Below, piece after piece: positions 1 to 8,043 of a stretch of 64,000 bases of DNA; position 1 is the first letter of the stretch; each line of letters starts with the position of its first letter. The notes under the pieces are model-generated. The model ran no database searches, was not told the origin of the DNA, and worked only from the letters and a program-made list of their open reading frames with translations. This stretch comes from Hyphomicrobium sp. CS1GBMeth3 (lineage in GTDB: Bacteria; Pseudomonadota; Alphaproteobacteria; Rhizobiales; Hyphomicrobiaceae). The translations under genes were made by a program, and so were the position numbers. The stretch is taken from assembly GCF_900117455.1 (NCBI RefSeq), contig NZ_FPHO01000002.1, positions 1,426,001-1,490,000 on the forward strand. The letters run 5' to 3'.

Positions 1-640
1 CCGCGCGCCACCGCCGTCGTCACCTCGGCGATGTTGCGCACCTGATCGGTCAGGTTGTCGGCCATCGAGTTGACGTTCTCGGTCAGATCGCGCCAGGTGC
101 CCGACACGCCCTGCACGTCGGCCTGGCCGCCGAGCTTGCCTTCCGTGCCTACCTCGCGCGCCACGCGCGTCACCTCGGAGGCGAATGACGACAACTGATC
201 CACCATCGTGTTGATGGTGCTCTTCAGCTCCAGAAGCTCGCCTTTCACGTCGACCGTAATCTTCTTCGACAAGTCGCCGCGGGCAACCGCCGTCGTCACC
301 TCGGCGATGTTGCGCACCTGGGCAGTCAGGTTGCCGGCCATGAAGTTCACGCTGTCGGTCAGATCGCGCCACGTGCCCGAGGCACCCTTGACGTCAGCCT
401 GGCCGCCGAGCTTGCCTTCGGTACCCACCTCGCGCGCGACGCGCGTCACCTCGGCCGCGAACGAGCGCAGCTGGTCCACCATCGTGTTGATGACCTTGGC
501 CGTGCGCAGGAACTCGCCCTCGAGCGGGCGTCCTTCCACCTCCAACGGCATGGTCTTGGTCAGGTCGCCCTGCGCCACGGCGCCGATCACGCGCGCGACC
601 TCGCTCGAGGGATGCACAAGGTCGTCGATCATGGAGTTTA
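1..640 (-). repeat. Tandem HAMP-encoding repeats, 276-base period
   Basis: The same DNA block recurs every 276 bases (92 codons). For example, a stretch encoding [10 protein letters not shown] begins near base 13 and again near 289, and a more diverged copy begins near 565. The two left copies are nearly identical over long runs, so this part of the gene could recombine or be misassembled from short reads. Confidence 0.85.
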
Positions 641-1163
641 CGGACTCGATCGACGTGCGCCAGAAGCCGCTTGCCGCGCCAAGCCGCGCGCGCTCGCGCA
701 GGCGGCCCTGCTTGCCGGCGACGCGGCTCAGGCGTTCGAGCTCGCGCTCGAGATGACCGTTCAGCTCAACGATGTCGTTGAATGTCTCGGCGATTCTTCC
801 GGCGATGCCGGGCCAATCGAGCGGAAGCCGCGCGGAGGCGTCGCCTTTCTTTATCGCGATCAGGGCTTCCAGGATGGCGGGGGCCTGCTCGGCGAGGTGC
901 GTCTGGTCGGGGCGCATGCCGGTGCCGGCGCCGTTCCCTCCACGCAGGGGCCGCAGGCGAGTTAGGCCATGGGGTTGCGCCTGGCTGCCTCCATTGTTCG
1001 CCCCTCTCTCGGCGAGGGCGTTGAAGGCGCGCGCAACATCTCCTGCAATTCCAGGCGTTTCAGGGGGCAACCGGACGGATCCATCTCCGGAGGCGAGGGC
1101 TTCGAGCGCAGTGAGCACTGACCTCAGCGTCTGATCTTCGTTGGCGCTTTTGGCAGAAAACAC
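1..1163 (-). CDS. HAMP-repeat sensor protein, N-terminal part (cut by window edge)
   Basis: The reading frame on the minus strand stays open from about 1226 down to base 1, so the C-terminus lies outside the window. I place the start at a GTG (1163-1161), preceded by a GAGGTGAGGGG Shine-Dalgarno stretch and by a perfect EcfG promoter about 35 bases further up. The N-terminus holds two similar blocks of about 40 residues ([14 protein letters not shown] and [17 protein letters not shown], each followed by PGIAG), then a coiled-coil stretch. Tandem HAMP-like units of 92 residues follow, each with VARVIGAVA or [10 protein letters not shown] and INTMVDQL motifs. This is the usual front end of large soluble hybrid histidine kinases in Hyphomicrobiales, where HAMP stacks relay signals to a kinase core. 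The kinase part itself is not visible, so the kinase label is inference. Confidence 0.85.
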   Translation of the reverse strand, partial: MFSAKSANEDQTLRSVLTALEALASGDGSVRLPPETPGIAGDVARAFNALAERGANNGGSQAQPHGLTRLRPLRGGNGAGTGMRPDQTHLAEQAPAILEALIAIKKGDASARLPLDWPGIAGRIAETFNDIVELNGHLERELERLSRVAGKQGRLRERARLGAASGFWRTSIESVNSMIDDLVHPSSEVARVIGAVAQGDLTKTMPLEVEGRPLEGEFLRTAKVINTMVDQLRSFAAEVTRVAREVGTEGKLGGQADVKGASGTWRDLTDSVNFMAGNLTAQVRNIAEVTTAVARGDLSKKITVDVKGELLELKSTINTMVDQLSSFASEVTRVAREVGTEGKLGGQADVQGVSGTWRDLTENVNSMADNLTDQVRNIAEVTTAVAR

Positions 1164-1201
1164 GCAGCCCCCCTCACCTCGCCGACAGCCGGACCGTGCG
1201 T

Positions 1202-1226
1202 AACGCTGAGACCGACCAAATGTTCC
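1202..1226 (-). promoter_or_regulatory. EcfG-type (general stress) promoter of the HAMP-repeat gene
   Basis: On the minus strand the sequence reads GGAAC (1226-1222), 16 bases, then CGTT (1205-1202). This is an exact match to the alphaproteobacterial sigma-EcfG consensus GGAAC-N16-CGTT. It lies about 40 bases upstream of the GTG start at 1163, the right distance for a short leader. Control by EcfG is inferred from the match. Confidence 0.75.
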
Positions 1227-1273
1227 CTACGTAGGTCGTTTCTTACTGGTGAGGGAAGGCGCAGATCTGGCCG

Positions 1274-2653
1274 CTATTGCCCCAACGGAACGTTGAGTTG
1301 CAGCTTACCCAGCCAGTTGTCGTTGGTGGTCTGGCCACCGGTCTCGACGCCGCCCGTAGCCTGAAGGCTCATGCTATCCTTAACGCCCACGGCGACGCCT
1401 GCTTCGGCCTTCCAATGCAAATCCGGGTCGGCCCCGGTGATGCCGCCCGGCGCAAGGCGCGAGATATCGTCGAATGACAGGAAGCCACCGGCGGCGATGC
1501 GCGGCTCGATGTAGGTTTTGCTGTCGAGATCGAAGCGCCGTTTCATCTCCGGCAGGACATCGAGGCGGCCGGTTCCGACCGTGGTCGCTTCGGAGAACGC
1601 CGTGTCCCGGAATTTCGGCGTGTCCTCGACGTAGCTCAGGCCAACGCTCGGTGCCAGCGTCCATCCGTTGACCTGGCGCGTGCCGCGGAGCGTTCCGCGA
1701 ACCATCGAGCGCTCGGCTGGCACCGTATCCAGCATAACGCCGTTCGGCGCGATCTCCGTGTTGCCCCAGGCGGCGCGTCCATCGAAGATGATGCCGTGGC
1801 CGAAGCGAACGCTCATGTAGGGGCCGGTGGTCCAGCCCTTCGTCGACACGCCGCCGCTGTAGCGGCTGTACTCGCCGAGCTGGTCGAACTGGGTCAGGTA
1901 TCCCAGCATGATATCGGGGCCGAGCATGTAATGGCCGCCCATCGACATGGTGCTGAAGTTGCCGTCGTTCAGGCGCGAGTCCATGTCGATGGTGTCGTAA
2001 GTCTGGTGGCGCCCCTCGAACCAGAAATCCATGATGCTCGGCGCGCTCGGATCGCCCATCTTCATCGCCGCGGCGAGCTCGGAGAGGCTGATCGACGCCG
2101 CGGCTTCACGCGGCATCGCGCCGCCTGTCTCGGAGGCCGTATAGGAATCGATCGGTTTCGCTTCGGTGCGCGGACGGTCGATGCGAATGCGGTCGGGATC
2201 GCGGTTGGCCAGAAACGCCCTGCGGCGGTCGGCGAGTGCGCGCTCGGCGCTCGCCCGCGCGACGGACACGCAGGTGACGCTCAAGGCGGCCGCCGCCTCC
2301 GCATCGGCGTCGAGCCGAATGCCGTAGGAAGCTTCATTCGTTGCAACGAAGCTCACCGACGCGGTGCGGCCCGAATGCAGCGTCTGCGCTTCGCCGCCGG
2401 TGCTCGATACGGTCACCGCTGCCCTACCCGCTGTCGAAAGGGACAACGTGAGCCGTTCTCCCTCGCCTAGGGACGCCTGGCGCGAGGCGTTACCACCCGC
2501 CGCCGCTCGCATGTTCAGCGCACCGTTGTTGGCGGCCGTGCATCCGGCGCTTGCCCGCTCGGCGGCTTGGAGCTGCGCGTAGGGAAACGCTGCGCCAAGT
2601 GCGACGCAGCATGCCGTGGTCCAAAGACCCCGACGGAACGCAACCTCATACAT
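1274..2653 (-). CDS. Outer-membrane beta-barrel (autotransporter-like) protein
   Basis: The product has about 459 residues. A signal peptide (TACCVALGAAFPYAQLQA) is followed by a small Ala-rich beta domain of roughly 110 residues. A linker comes next, then a C-terminal region of about 250 residues with alternating polar and aromatic residues typical of an autotransporter barrel (MDFWFEGRHQTYD, GPYMSVRFGHGIIFDGRAAWG). It ends in the barrel-like stretch GKLQLNVPLGQ. I prefer the ATG at 2653 because it has a GAGGG about 12 bases upstream; a GTG at 2674 would add seven residues and has no clear ribosome site. The passenger is too short and featureless for a function. It points toward, but is separate from, the HAMP-repeat gene. 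Confidence 0.7.
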   Translation of the reverse strand: MYEVAFRRGLWTTACCVALGAAFPYAQLQAAERASAGCTAANNGALNMRAAAGGNASRQASLGEGERLTLSLSTAGRAAVTVSSTGGEAQTLHSGRTASVSFVATNEASYGIRLDADAEAAAALSVTCVSVARASAERALADRRRAFLANRDPDRIRIDRPRTEAKPIDSYTASETGGAMPREAAASISLSELAAAMKMGDPSAPSIMDFWFEGRHQTYDTIDMDSRLNDGNFSTMSMGGHYMLGPDIMLGYLTQFDQLGEYSRYSGGVSTKGWTTGPYMSVRFGHGIIFDGRAAWGNTEIAPNGVMLDTVPAERSMVRGTLRGTRQVNGWTLAPSVGLSYVEDTPKFRDTAFSEATTVGTGRLDVLPEMKRRFDLDSKTYIEPRIAAGGFLSFDDISRLAPGGITGADPDLHWKAEAGVAVGVKDSMSLQATGGVETGGQTTNDNWLGKLQLNVPLGQ

Positions 2654-2912
2654 CGTCCGCAGGTCCCTCTTCACGAATAATTCCGTGTCTGATCAATGGG
2701 CTCTATGCAGGCGAATATGGACCAAAGGATGACCCCGACGCGCGAGTGCAACGATGAATGTGTCCGCGTGCGACTGCATCAGACACGCTGATCGTCGTTC
2801 GGAAATTTTATCGGCCCTCGATCTTTCCGGCCGGGATGCGCGTTTATCAGCGTGGAGCGCTTCGCCACCTGCGTTGCGCTCTTCATTCTTCTTGCATTCG
2901 ACGGGGTCAGAC

Positions 2913-3953
2913 TTGCCAGTCATCACAGAACATGGCGCGAAAATACTGCCGAGCGTAGAGCTCGATGGCTACAATCTCGAGATCCGCGACGAAGAGGGCT
3001 TTGTCGGAGATCGGGCGAGCCGCGGCGCCTTTCGCGAGATCCTGGAGGAATGGCGCGAGCCGCTGCGCAAGCTCGGCGCGGATCCACTCGGCGATCAGGC
3101 GACCGAAGACGTCAGCAAGAAGGACCTCGATGCTTTGCTCGCCAAGGGCGATCCGGAGGTCGGCGGTCTCATCCATAGCGCCATCGAGGCCTTCGCCAAG
3201 GAGCTCGAGCGCGTGATCCGTCGCTTCTTGAAGTCCGCGAGTTGGCGCGACACGCAGGCCATCGTGATCGGCGGCGGCTTCCGAGAGAGCCGGGTCGGAG
3301 AGCTGGCTATCGGGCGCACCGAAGTGCTGCTCAAGTCCGGTGGCACCGATATCGAGATCGAGCTGATCCGCAATCACCCCGACGAAGCGGGGCTCATCGG
3401 CGCGGCGCATCTCATGCCGTCCTGGACGCTCGAAGGCTTCGACGGCATCCTGGCCGTCGACATCGGCGGCACCAACATCCGTGCCGGTGTCGTCGAGCTT
3501 AATCTCAAGAAATCATCGAAGCTCGCGAAGGCCAAGGTCTGGAAGTCTGAGCTGTGGCGGCACGGGGACGAGAAGACGAAGCGCGACGAGGCTGTCGATC
3601 GACTGGCCGACATGCTGAAGGATCTCATCAAGACCGCCAGCAAGGCCAAGCTGAACCTCGCGCCGCTGATCGGCATCGGATGTCCAGGGCTCATCCGTCC
3701 TGACGGCTCGATCGAGACCGGCGCCCAGAATTTGCCCGGAAACTGGGAGACCAAGACGTTCAATCTGCCCGCCTATCTGCGCGAGGCCATCCCGGAGATC
3801 GGCAAGCACGAGACCGCGGTTGTGATGCATAACGATGCCGTCGTGCAGGGGCTCAGCGAGCTCCCCGTGATGCGCAAGTTCGACCATTGGGGCGTGCTGA
3901 CGATCGGCACCGGGCTCGGCAACGCGCGCTTTACCACGCGGCGCAAAAAATAA
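2913..3953 (+). CDS. ROK-family sugar kinase-like protein
   Basis: The product is about 346 residues. The ROK/ASKHA ATP-binding loop LAVDIGGTNIRAGVVELN begins near residue 178. GIGCPGLIRPDGSIETGAQN and the glycine-rich TIGTGLGNA near the end follow. The first 170 residues carry another sugar-kinase-like fold motif (IVIGGGFRESRVGELAIGR), so the protein looks like two related halves. It belongs to a glucokinase-like ROK subgroup common in rhizobia, without the CxCGxxGC zinc motif of ROK repressors, so an enzyme or sugar sensor is likelier than a regulator. The frame is open back to 2754, but the product in front of 2913 looks non-coding, so I chose the TTG at 2913, with ACGGGGT seven bases upstream. 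The substrate is unknown. Confidence 0.75.
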   Translation: MPVITEHGAKILPSVELDGYNLEIRDEEGFVGDRASRGAFREILEEWREPLRKLGADPLGDQATEDVSKKDLDALLAKGDPEVGGLIHSAIEAFAKELERVIRRFLKSASWRDTQAIVIGGGFRESRVGELAIGRTEVLLKSGGTDIEIELIRNHPDEAGLIGAAHLMPSWTLEGFDGILAVDIGGTNIRAGVVELNLKKSSKLAKAKVWKSELWRHGDEKTKRDEAVDRLADMLKDLIKTASKAKLNLAPLIGIGCPGLIRPDGSIETGAQNLPGNWETKTFNLPAYLREAIPEIGKHETAVVMHNDAVVQGLSELPVMRKFDHWGVLTIGTGLGNARFTTRRKK

Positions 3954-4013
3954 GCGCCCCGCTCGCCCCCAGCCGAGCAAGGCGCTTCGTCTCTGCAGGT
4001 CTGTCTCGGAGCT

Positions 4014-4511
4014 TCAGGCGGCGGCCTCGGCGTCGCGGTTCACGGAGCCGCGCGCGATCTCAGTCAACAGCTCGTCTGCGTGATGCTCCTCGTCGAGGTT
4101 CTGCTTCAGAAGCTTGGCCGCGTCTGTATAGCCGAGATCGTTGGCCCATTCGACGAGCGTGCCGTACCGGCAAATCTCATAGTGCTCAACGGCCTGGGCC
4201 GAGCTGATAATGCCTGCGTCCAGCACCCGCTCGTTCTTGATATCGCCCATGTGCTCCTTGGCTTCGTCGATGATGCCCTCGATAGCATCACACTTCTTGC
4301 CACGCGCTGGCACGTCGAGCAGCTTGAACACCTGCTCCAACCGCTCAACCTGGCCTTCCGTCTCGGCCTTGTGGGTCTCCAGCGCCTTCTTGAGCTCTGC
4401 GTTGTCGGACTTGCTCACCATGCCCGGCAGCGCCTTCAAGATCTGCTTCTCGGCGTAGTAGATGTCCTTCAAAGTCGCGACGAACAGGTCTTCCATCGTT
4501 TTTACTGACAT
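4014..4511 (-). CDS. Ferritin-like DUF892 (YciE/YciF-type) stress protein
   Basis: A 165-residue, all-helical protein that matches the DUF892 family throughout: VATLKDIYYAEKQILKALP, then a helix with HKAETEGQVERLEQVF, then HYEICRYGTLVEWA and LDEEHHADELLTEIA. The acidic and His residues in these helices are the usual di-iron ligands of the ferritin-like fold. The family is induced by general stress, but its activity is poorly known. I chose the ATG at 4511, with ACGGAG nine bases upstream, over a start at 4631 whose extra 40 residues do not look coding. It is divergent from the related gene at 4670. No perfect EcfG element was found in front of it. Confidence 0.9.
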   Translation of the reverse strand: MSVKTMEDLFVATLKDIYYAEKQILKALPGMVSKSDNAELKKALETHKAETEGQVERLEQVFKLLDVPARGKKCDAIEGIIDEAKEHMGDIKNERVLDAGIISSAQAVEHYEICRYGTLVEWANDLGYTDAAKLLKQNLDEEHHADELLTEIARGSVNRDAEAAA

Positions 4512-4598
4512 TGCTCTTGGCTCCGTTACTTGAGGGGGCAACTGCCGATCAATCCGGAGTGGCGGCGTCCAGTTCCGCCCGTCCCATGTGTGCGCTGC

Positions 4599-4623
4599 GG
4601 AACCGCGCTCGGGCGGCCGCGTT
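4599..4623 (+). promoter_or_regulatory. EcfG-type promoter of the second ferritin-like gene
   Basis: GGAAC at 4599-4603, 16 bases, CGTT at 4620-4623. This is an exact GGAAC-N16-CGTT match ending 46 bases before the ATG at 4670. DUF892 proteins are typical members of the EcfG general stress regulon, so the assignment fits the gene. Confidence 0.75.
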
Positions 4624-4669
4624 ACGGCCATTACGTCGGTTCCCTCCCGGATGACGAAAGGGCCCTCTC

Positions 4670-5173
4670 ATGCAGGATTTCGAGCGCGCCTATATGCGCA
4701 CCCTGCGGCATGCCTTTGACACCGAAAAGCAGCTCTTCACCTCGTGTAGCGCTCTCGCAGCCGTGACGACCGATGCGGCCTTTGGCAAGCTTCTCTCCGA
4801 AATCGAGGCCCAATCTGCCGCCCAGGCGGACCGGCTCGAGAGCATCTTTCGCCTGCTCTACCTCGAGCCGCAGGGCGAACCGTCATGGGTTGCCACGGCG
4901 CTGCTGAGGGAAGCCCTCGAATGCTGCACGCTGGGACCTGAAACCGGAACGCAAGGCGCGGCAGCGGCATTGCTCGCCATCAAGCGCTACGAGATCACGC
5001 TTTATGAGGCCTTGCTGCGCTGGTCGGAGCATTGCGATCTCGTGGAGGCGCTTGCGGATATCCGCCGTAGCATTGCGGAAGAGCTCGTGCAGGCGAGTGC
5101 TCTTTCAGAAATGGCTTTCGAACGCGTTGGGGCCGATCACGCCGCGCTCGCTGAACGCAGCCTGCTGCACTGA
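4670..5173 (+). CDS. Diverged ferritin-like DUF892 paralogue
   Basis: A 167-residue helical protein. It aligns with its divergent neighbour at 4014-4511: YMRTLRHAFDTEKQLF corresponds to VATLKDIYYAEKQIL, and AIKRYEITLYEALLRWSE to the HYEICRYGTLVEWA helix. Several ligand positions have changed: the HKAETEGQ segment is EAQSAAQ here, and the C-terminal HH pair is missing. It may therefore have lost or altered metal binding. The ATG at 4670 has AAAGGG upstream and follows a perfect EcfG promoter. A stress role is inferred from the family and promoter; the biochemical role is unknown. Confidence 0.8.
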   Translation: MQDFERAYMRTLRHAFDTEKQLFTSCSALAAVTTDAAFGKLLSEIEAQSAAQADRLESIFRLLYLEPQGEPSWVATALLREALECCTLGPETGTQGAAAALLAIKRYEITLYEALLRWSEHCDLVEALADIRRSIAEELVQASALSEMAFERVGADHAALAERSLLH

Positions 5174-5203
5174 ACAGAAAAATCGACGCTGACCCGAAAA
5201 GAA

Positions 5204-5226
5204 AAGCCGGCCACGAGGGCCGGCTT
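5204..5226 (-). terminator. Rho-independent terminator after the 25-residue gene
   Basis: A perfect 9-base-pair stem (AAGCCGGCC / GGCCGGCTT) closes on a 5-base loop. On the minus strand it is followed by TTCTTTTC, so it terminates leftward transcription from the small gene at 5343-5266. It may also slow readthrough from the ferritin-like gene on the other strand. Confidence 0.75.
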
Positions 5227-5265
5227 AGAAAAGCTTGCTTCAGACTACGCATCTCATCGACGCGA

Positions 5266-5343
5266 TCAAATGAAGCCAAGCAAGTGCAAGACGATGATAC
5301 CGGTAATCGGAACGCCGGCAGCCCAGAGTATCACGTAGCGCAT
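5266..5343 (-). CDS. 25-residue single-pass membrane protein
   Basis: ATG at 5343 to TGA at 5266 encodes 25 residues, nearly all hydrophobic: MRYVILWAAGVPITGIIVLL, then a short tail ending LGFI. The single membrane helix begins right after a positively charged start. Support comes from GAGAG upstream of the ATG, a strong terminator 40 bases past the stop, and an EcfG-like promoter upstream. Very short membrane proteins with a similar WAxGVPxxxII pattern occur in Hyphomicrobiales, but I know of no function. The length makes the call less certain than for larger genes. Confidence 0.6.
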   Translation of the reverse strand: MRYVILWAAGVPITGIIVLHLLGFI

Positions 5344-5363
5344 GTTTTTCTCTCACCAAGCCT

Positions 5364-5390
5364 GGCCCGGCCGACCGGTTGGTCCGGGCC
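5364..5390. other. GC-rich hairpin between the small gene and the regulator gene
   Basis: GGCCCGG (5364-5370) pairs with CCGGGCC (5384-5390), and an inner CCGA/TTGG stem extends it. Neither side has a T-run, so it is not a clear intrinsic terminator. It lies between the two-component operon and the 25-residue gene and could stop or slow transcription between them. Confidence 0.4.
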
Positions 5391-5419
5391 CGACGAGCGA
5401 TCTTGCTCAGTGAGCAATC

Positions 5420-5444
5420 AACACGCGATCGAGCGGCAAGTTCC
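5420..5444 (-). promoter_or_regulatory. Near-consensus EcfG promoter before the 25-residue gene
   Basis: On the minus strand: GGAAC (5444-5440), 16 bases, TGTT (5423-5420). It differs from GGAAC-N16-CGTT at one base. It lies about 77 bases upstream of the ATG at 5343. A GC-rich hairpin lies between the two, which weakens the case. Confidence 0.4.
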
Positions 5445-5473
5445 GCTCGTCCGTGCCTTTCAGCCCTCGTTCG

Positions 5474-6103
5474 CTAGCGCTGCTCCGCAGGCAGAAACGA
5501 GCTGACCTTGCGCACGAGATCAGCGACGTTCTGCGCGCCCATACGCTCCATAACCCAAGCCCGGTATGTCTCCACCGTGCGCGGGCTGATCGAGAGCTTG
5601 GCCGCGATCTGCTTATTCGACATGCCTGAGGCGACAAACTCCAGCACCTCGCGCTGACGCGGCGAGAGAGCCTTCAAGCGCTCTGCAATATCGACACGCT
5701 CGCTCGCCTCGCTGGTCTGACGACGCCCCTTCTGAACTGCGTCCGAGACGCTCGTCGCGAGACGCTCGCCATCGTACGGCTTTTCGAAGAAGTCGAATGC
5801 GCCTTCCTTCAGAGCCTGCACCGCCATCGACACATCGGCGTGGCCGCTAATCAGGATCAGCGGCGCCTCGTTGTTGCGATACTTGAGCTCGCGCTGCAGC
5901 TCGAGCCCGGTCATGCCCGGCATGCGCACGTCTGCAACGACGCATGATGGCTTATTTCCGGGCAGCTCCTCGAGAAAGGCTTCCGCGGATCCATAGCAGG
6001 CTACTGGAATGTCGCGACTTTCGATCAACAGCCGCATGGAGTGGAGCACAGCGGCATCGTCATCGATCAAAGCTACGGTCACTTCGGCGTCCCTTTTGGT
6101 CAT
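5474..6103 (-). CDS. FixJ-family response regulator
   Basis: A 209-residue protein. The N-terminal receiver domain has the acidic pocket IDDD (14-16), the phospho-acceptor Asp58 in VVADVRMPGMTG, and the switch region SGHADVSMAVQALKEGAFDFFEKPY. A LuxR-type helix-turn-helix follows (LSPRQREVLEFVASGMSNKQ). This is the FixJ/TtrR layout: a sensor kinase phosphorylates it and it activates target promoters. The start ATG overlaps the stop of the kinase gene by four bases (ATGA at 6100-6103), so the two are translated together. The target genes are not evident; the divergent TonB receptor at 8044 is one candidate. Confidence 0.93.
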   Translation of the reverse strand: MTKRDAEVTVALIDDDAAVLHSMRLLIESRDIPVACYGSAEAFLEELPGNKPSCVVADVRMPGMTGLELQRELKYRNNEAPLILISGHADVSMAVQALKEGAFDFFEKPYDGERLATSVSDAVQKGRRQTSEASERVDIAERLKALSPRQREVLEFVASGMSNKQIAAKLSISPRTVETYRAWVMERMGAQNVADLVRKVSSFLPAEQR

Positions 6104-7749
6104 TCTTCCAACGATGTCGTTTCAGCAATGGATGTGGGCAGAGTAAAGGAAACTGCGGCCCCGCCGCCAGCGCTTTCGATGACGAGCTGACCGCCGTGAG
6201 TTTCGGCTGTGGACCGCGCAAGCGCAAGCCCGAGGCCAAAACCTTCCTGTTTTGTCGTGGTGAACGGCGTCAGAGCGCGTGCAAGGATCTCCGGATCGAA
6301 GCCCGGGCCATTGTCACGCACACTGACCAGGACACGGTTTGCGTCCGTCAGATCCGCCTCCAATACAATACGGCCATTCGAACGGCCACTGGAGGATATG
6401 GACTCTGCGGCGTTGCGGATCAAGTTCACGAGCACCTGCTGGATCTGCAAACCGTCGCAAATCACGGACGGCAGATTGCGCGCGATCCGCGTTTCCACGC
6501 TGACGAGGCCGGCCTGCGTCTCGAATCTGCAGTGAGAGATTGCCTCGCGAATGAGATCGACGGCCTGATGGGGCCGCATTTCGGCGCGGCCAAGCTGGAT
6601 GAAGTCGCGCAACCTGCGCACCACCTCCGCCGCGCGATCGACCTGTGCCACCGCATGCCCGGCGGCCTCGCGCGCCGTCAGATTATCGGGCGACTGCTTC
6701 TCGACGGCCATCTTGGCGATCCTGGTGTAATTGGCGATTGCCGTCAGCGGCTGATTGATCTCGTGAGCGAGCGCGGCGGCGAAGGCGCCCATTGTATCGA
6801 GCCGCGCGGCGCGCTCGAGCGCCTCCTGGTTGCGCCGCAACTGAGCCTGAGTGCGCAGCTGCTCGCTCACGAGCGTACCGATGGTCAGTCCCGTAAGTGC
6901 CAGAACAATCATCAGCGCCTGGTAGGCCGTCACCTCGTTAGCGTCGATGCCCGCGTACTGCATGGCGACCATGAGTCCGACCTGGGTGAGGACAAGTCCG
7001 GCTGTCACGCCTTCGAGGCCGAACCGGACGGCGGTCCACATCACCGGCAAAAAGAACAGGTAGAATTGCTTGACGCGAAACGTATCGGAAAGCCCGAAAA
7101 CAGCGGCCAGGGTCGCGATCAGGACGAGCACCAGAGCCGCCATCTCGAACGACGGAACGAGGTGACGCTTGCGCGTGAAGAGGATCAGGAGGAACGGCGT
7201 CAGCACCGTGATGCCGATCATGTCTCCGATCCATTGGTGCGCCGTCGTTTCAATCAGCTTGGCCGGCGCGACGAGGCCGAAGGCGGTCAGAATCCCGACG
7301 TAGGCGATCGCGACGACACCTGTGCTGATCGCCGCGACGCCGATCAGCAGCATCAGAGACCGCTTCGAGCTCAGCGTACGATCGAAGTCGAGGCGAGGAA
7401 GCGTCAGCAGAGTTGCAGCGGCTCCGTAGCCTGCGCCGATGACGAGCGATCCCAGGAGGTGCGCCGCCACCGGCATCGGCAGATCCAAGACGAACGCATT
7501 GACGAGCATCGGCGCGACAAACAGCCAGGGCACATACTCGCGGCCAAACAGCAGAACGAGCGCGAAGCTGAGACCCGTCGCCGGGTTCCAGGGCGTGATG
7601 CCGATCGGCGCAATAGGGCTGATGAAGCTCACCCAATCCAAGAGGGCGTAGGCGACGAGGTAGGCGATGCCGATGGTCAGCGGGTGACGTGAAAACAGGG
7701 CGGCGACGGGCAAATTCTTTGCCGACGCTTCCTGACTCCACTCGTGCAT
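6100..7749 (-). CDS. MASE1-domain sensor histidine kinase
   Basis: A 549-residue membrane kinase. The first half has about eight hydrophobic segments of the MASE1 type, with the hallmark PIGITPWNPATGLSFALVL. There is no PAS domain. The kinase core has the H-box AALAHEINQPLTAIANY, the N-box LVNLIRNAAESI and the ATP lid VRDNGPGFDP with EGFGLGLALARS. The ligand of MASE1 is unknown. The start at 7749 (MHEWSQ) has GGAG seven bases upstream. The frame continues upstream to 9300, but that part is antisense to the TonB receptor gene and is not coding. The partner is the overlapping FixJ-like regulator; the pair resembles FixL-FixJ without the haem PAS sensor. Confidence 0.92.
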   Translation of the reverse strand: MHEWSQEASAKNLPVAALFSRHPLTIGIAYLVAYALLDWVSFISPIAPIGITPWNPATGLSFALVLLFGREYVPWLFVAPMLVNAFVLDLPMPVAAHLLGSLVIGAGYGAAATLLTLPRLDFDRTLSSKRSLMLLIGVAAISTGVVAIAYVGILTAFGLVAPAKLIETTAHQWIGDMIGITVLTPFLLILFTRKRHLVPSFEMAALVLVLIATLAAVFGLSDTFRVKQFYLFFLPVMWTAVRFGLEGVTAGLVLTQVGLMVAMQYAGIDANEVTAYQALMIVLALTGLTIGTLVSEQLRTQAQLRRNQEALERAARLDTMGAFAAALAHEINQPLTAIANYTRIAKMAVEKQSPDNLTAREAAGHAVAQVDRAAEVVRRLRDFIQLGRAEMRPHQAVDLIREAISHCRFETQAGLVSVETRIARNLPSVICDGLQIQQVLVNLIRNAAESISSSGRSNGRIVLEADLTDANRVLVSVRDNGPGFDPEILARALTPFTTTKQEGFGLGLALARSTAETHGGQLVIESAGGGAAVSFTLPTSIAETTSLEE

Positions 7750-7804
7750 TCTTCCACTCCCTTTTCCGTCATCCGGCAAACTACTCAGGACCATTTCCCG
7801 ATCC

Positions 7805-7915
7805 ATGCCACCGCACGTGCGCATCCCCAATTGCTGCGACCACCTGACATCAGGACGATGCAAAGCAACGAAAGACGCGCTTTCCGTGCTCCGAAAATGA
7901 AACTTTATACCAAAA
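7805..7915 (+). promoter_or_regulatory. Upstream region of TonB receptor 1 with motifs shared with receptor 2
   Basis: Three short motifs recur in front of both receptor genes. Here they are ATGCCACCGCA (7805-7815), AATTGCTG (7829-7836) and AACTTTATACCAAAA (7901-7915). The last lies 143 bases before the ATG, almost the same distance as in front of receptor 2 (147 bases). The AT-rich motif is a likely promoter or operator core. No exact Fur, RirA or Irr box was recognised. Confidence 0.5.
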
Positions 7916-8043
7916 CATTCTTCGGGGCACTTCGCGTCGGCAGACGAACGGCAGATCTGCAGGCAATTTAGGCAGAATTTTCCGGGGATGAAGACTTCAT
8001 ATGCCGGGAAGCTCCGGCAATCGTCGACGGGGAGGGGGACTGG

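Noticed and set aside
208..1134. Plus-strand open frames across the first kilobase
   Set aside because: They are antisense to the HAMP-repeat gene, whose minus-strand product has clear family motifs and a promoter.
7750..8043. A riboswitch (for example cobalamin) before the TonB receptor
   Set aside because: I could not find the conserved core of a known riboswitch; shared motifs are short and look like protein-binding sites.
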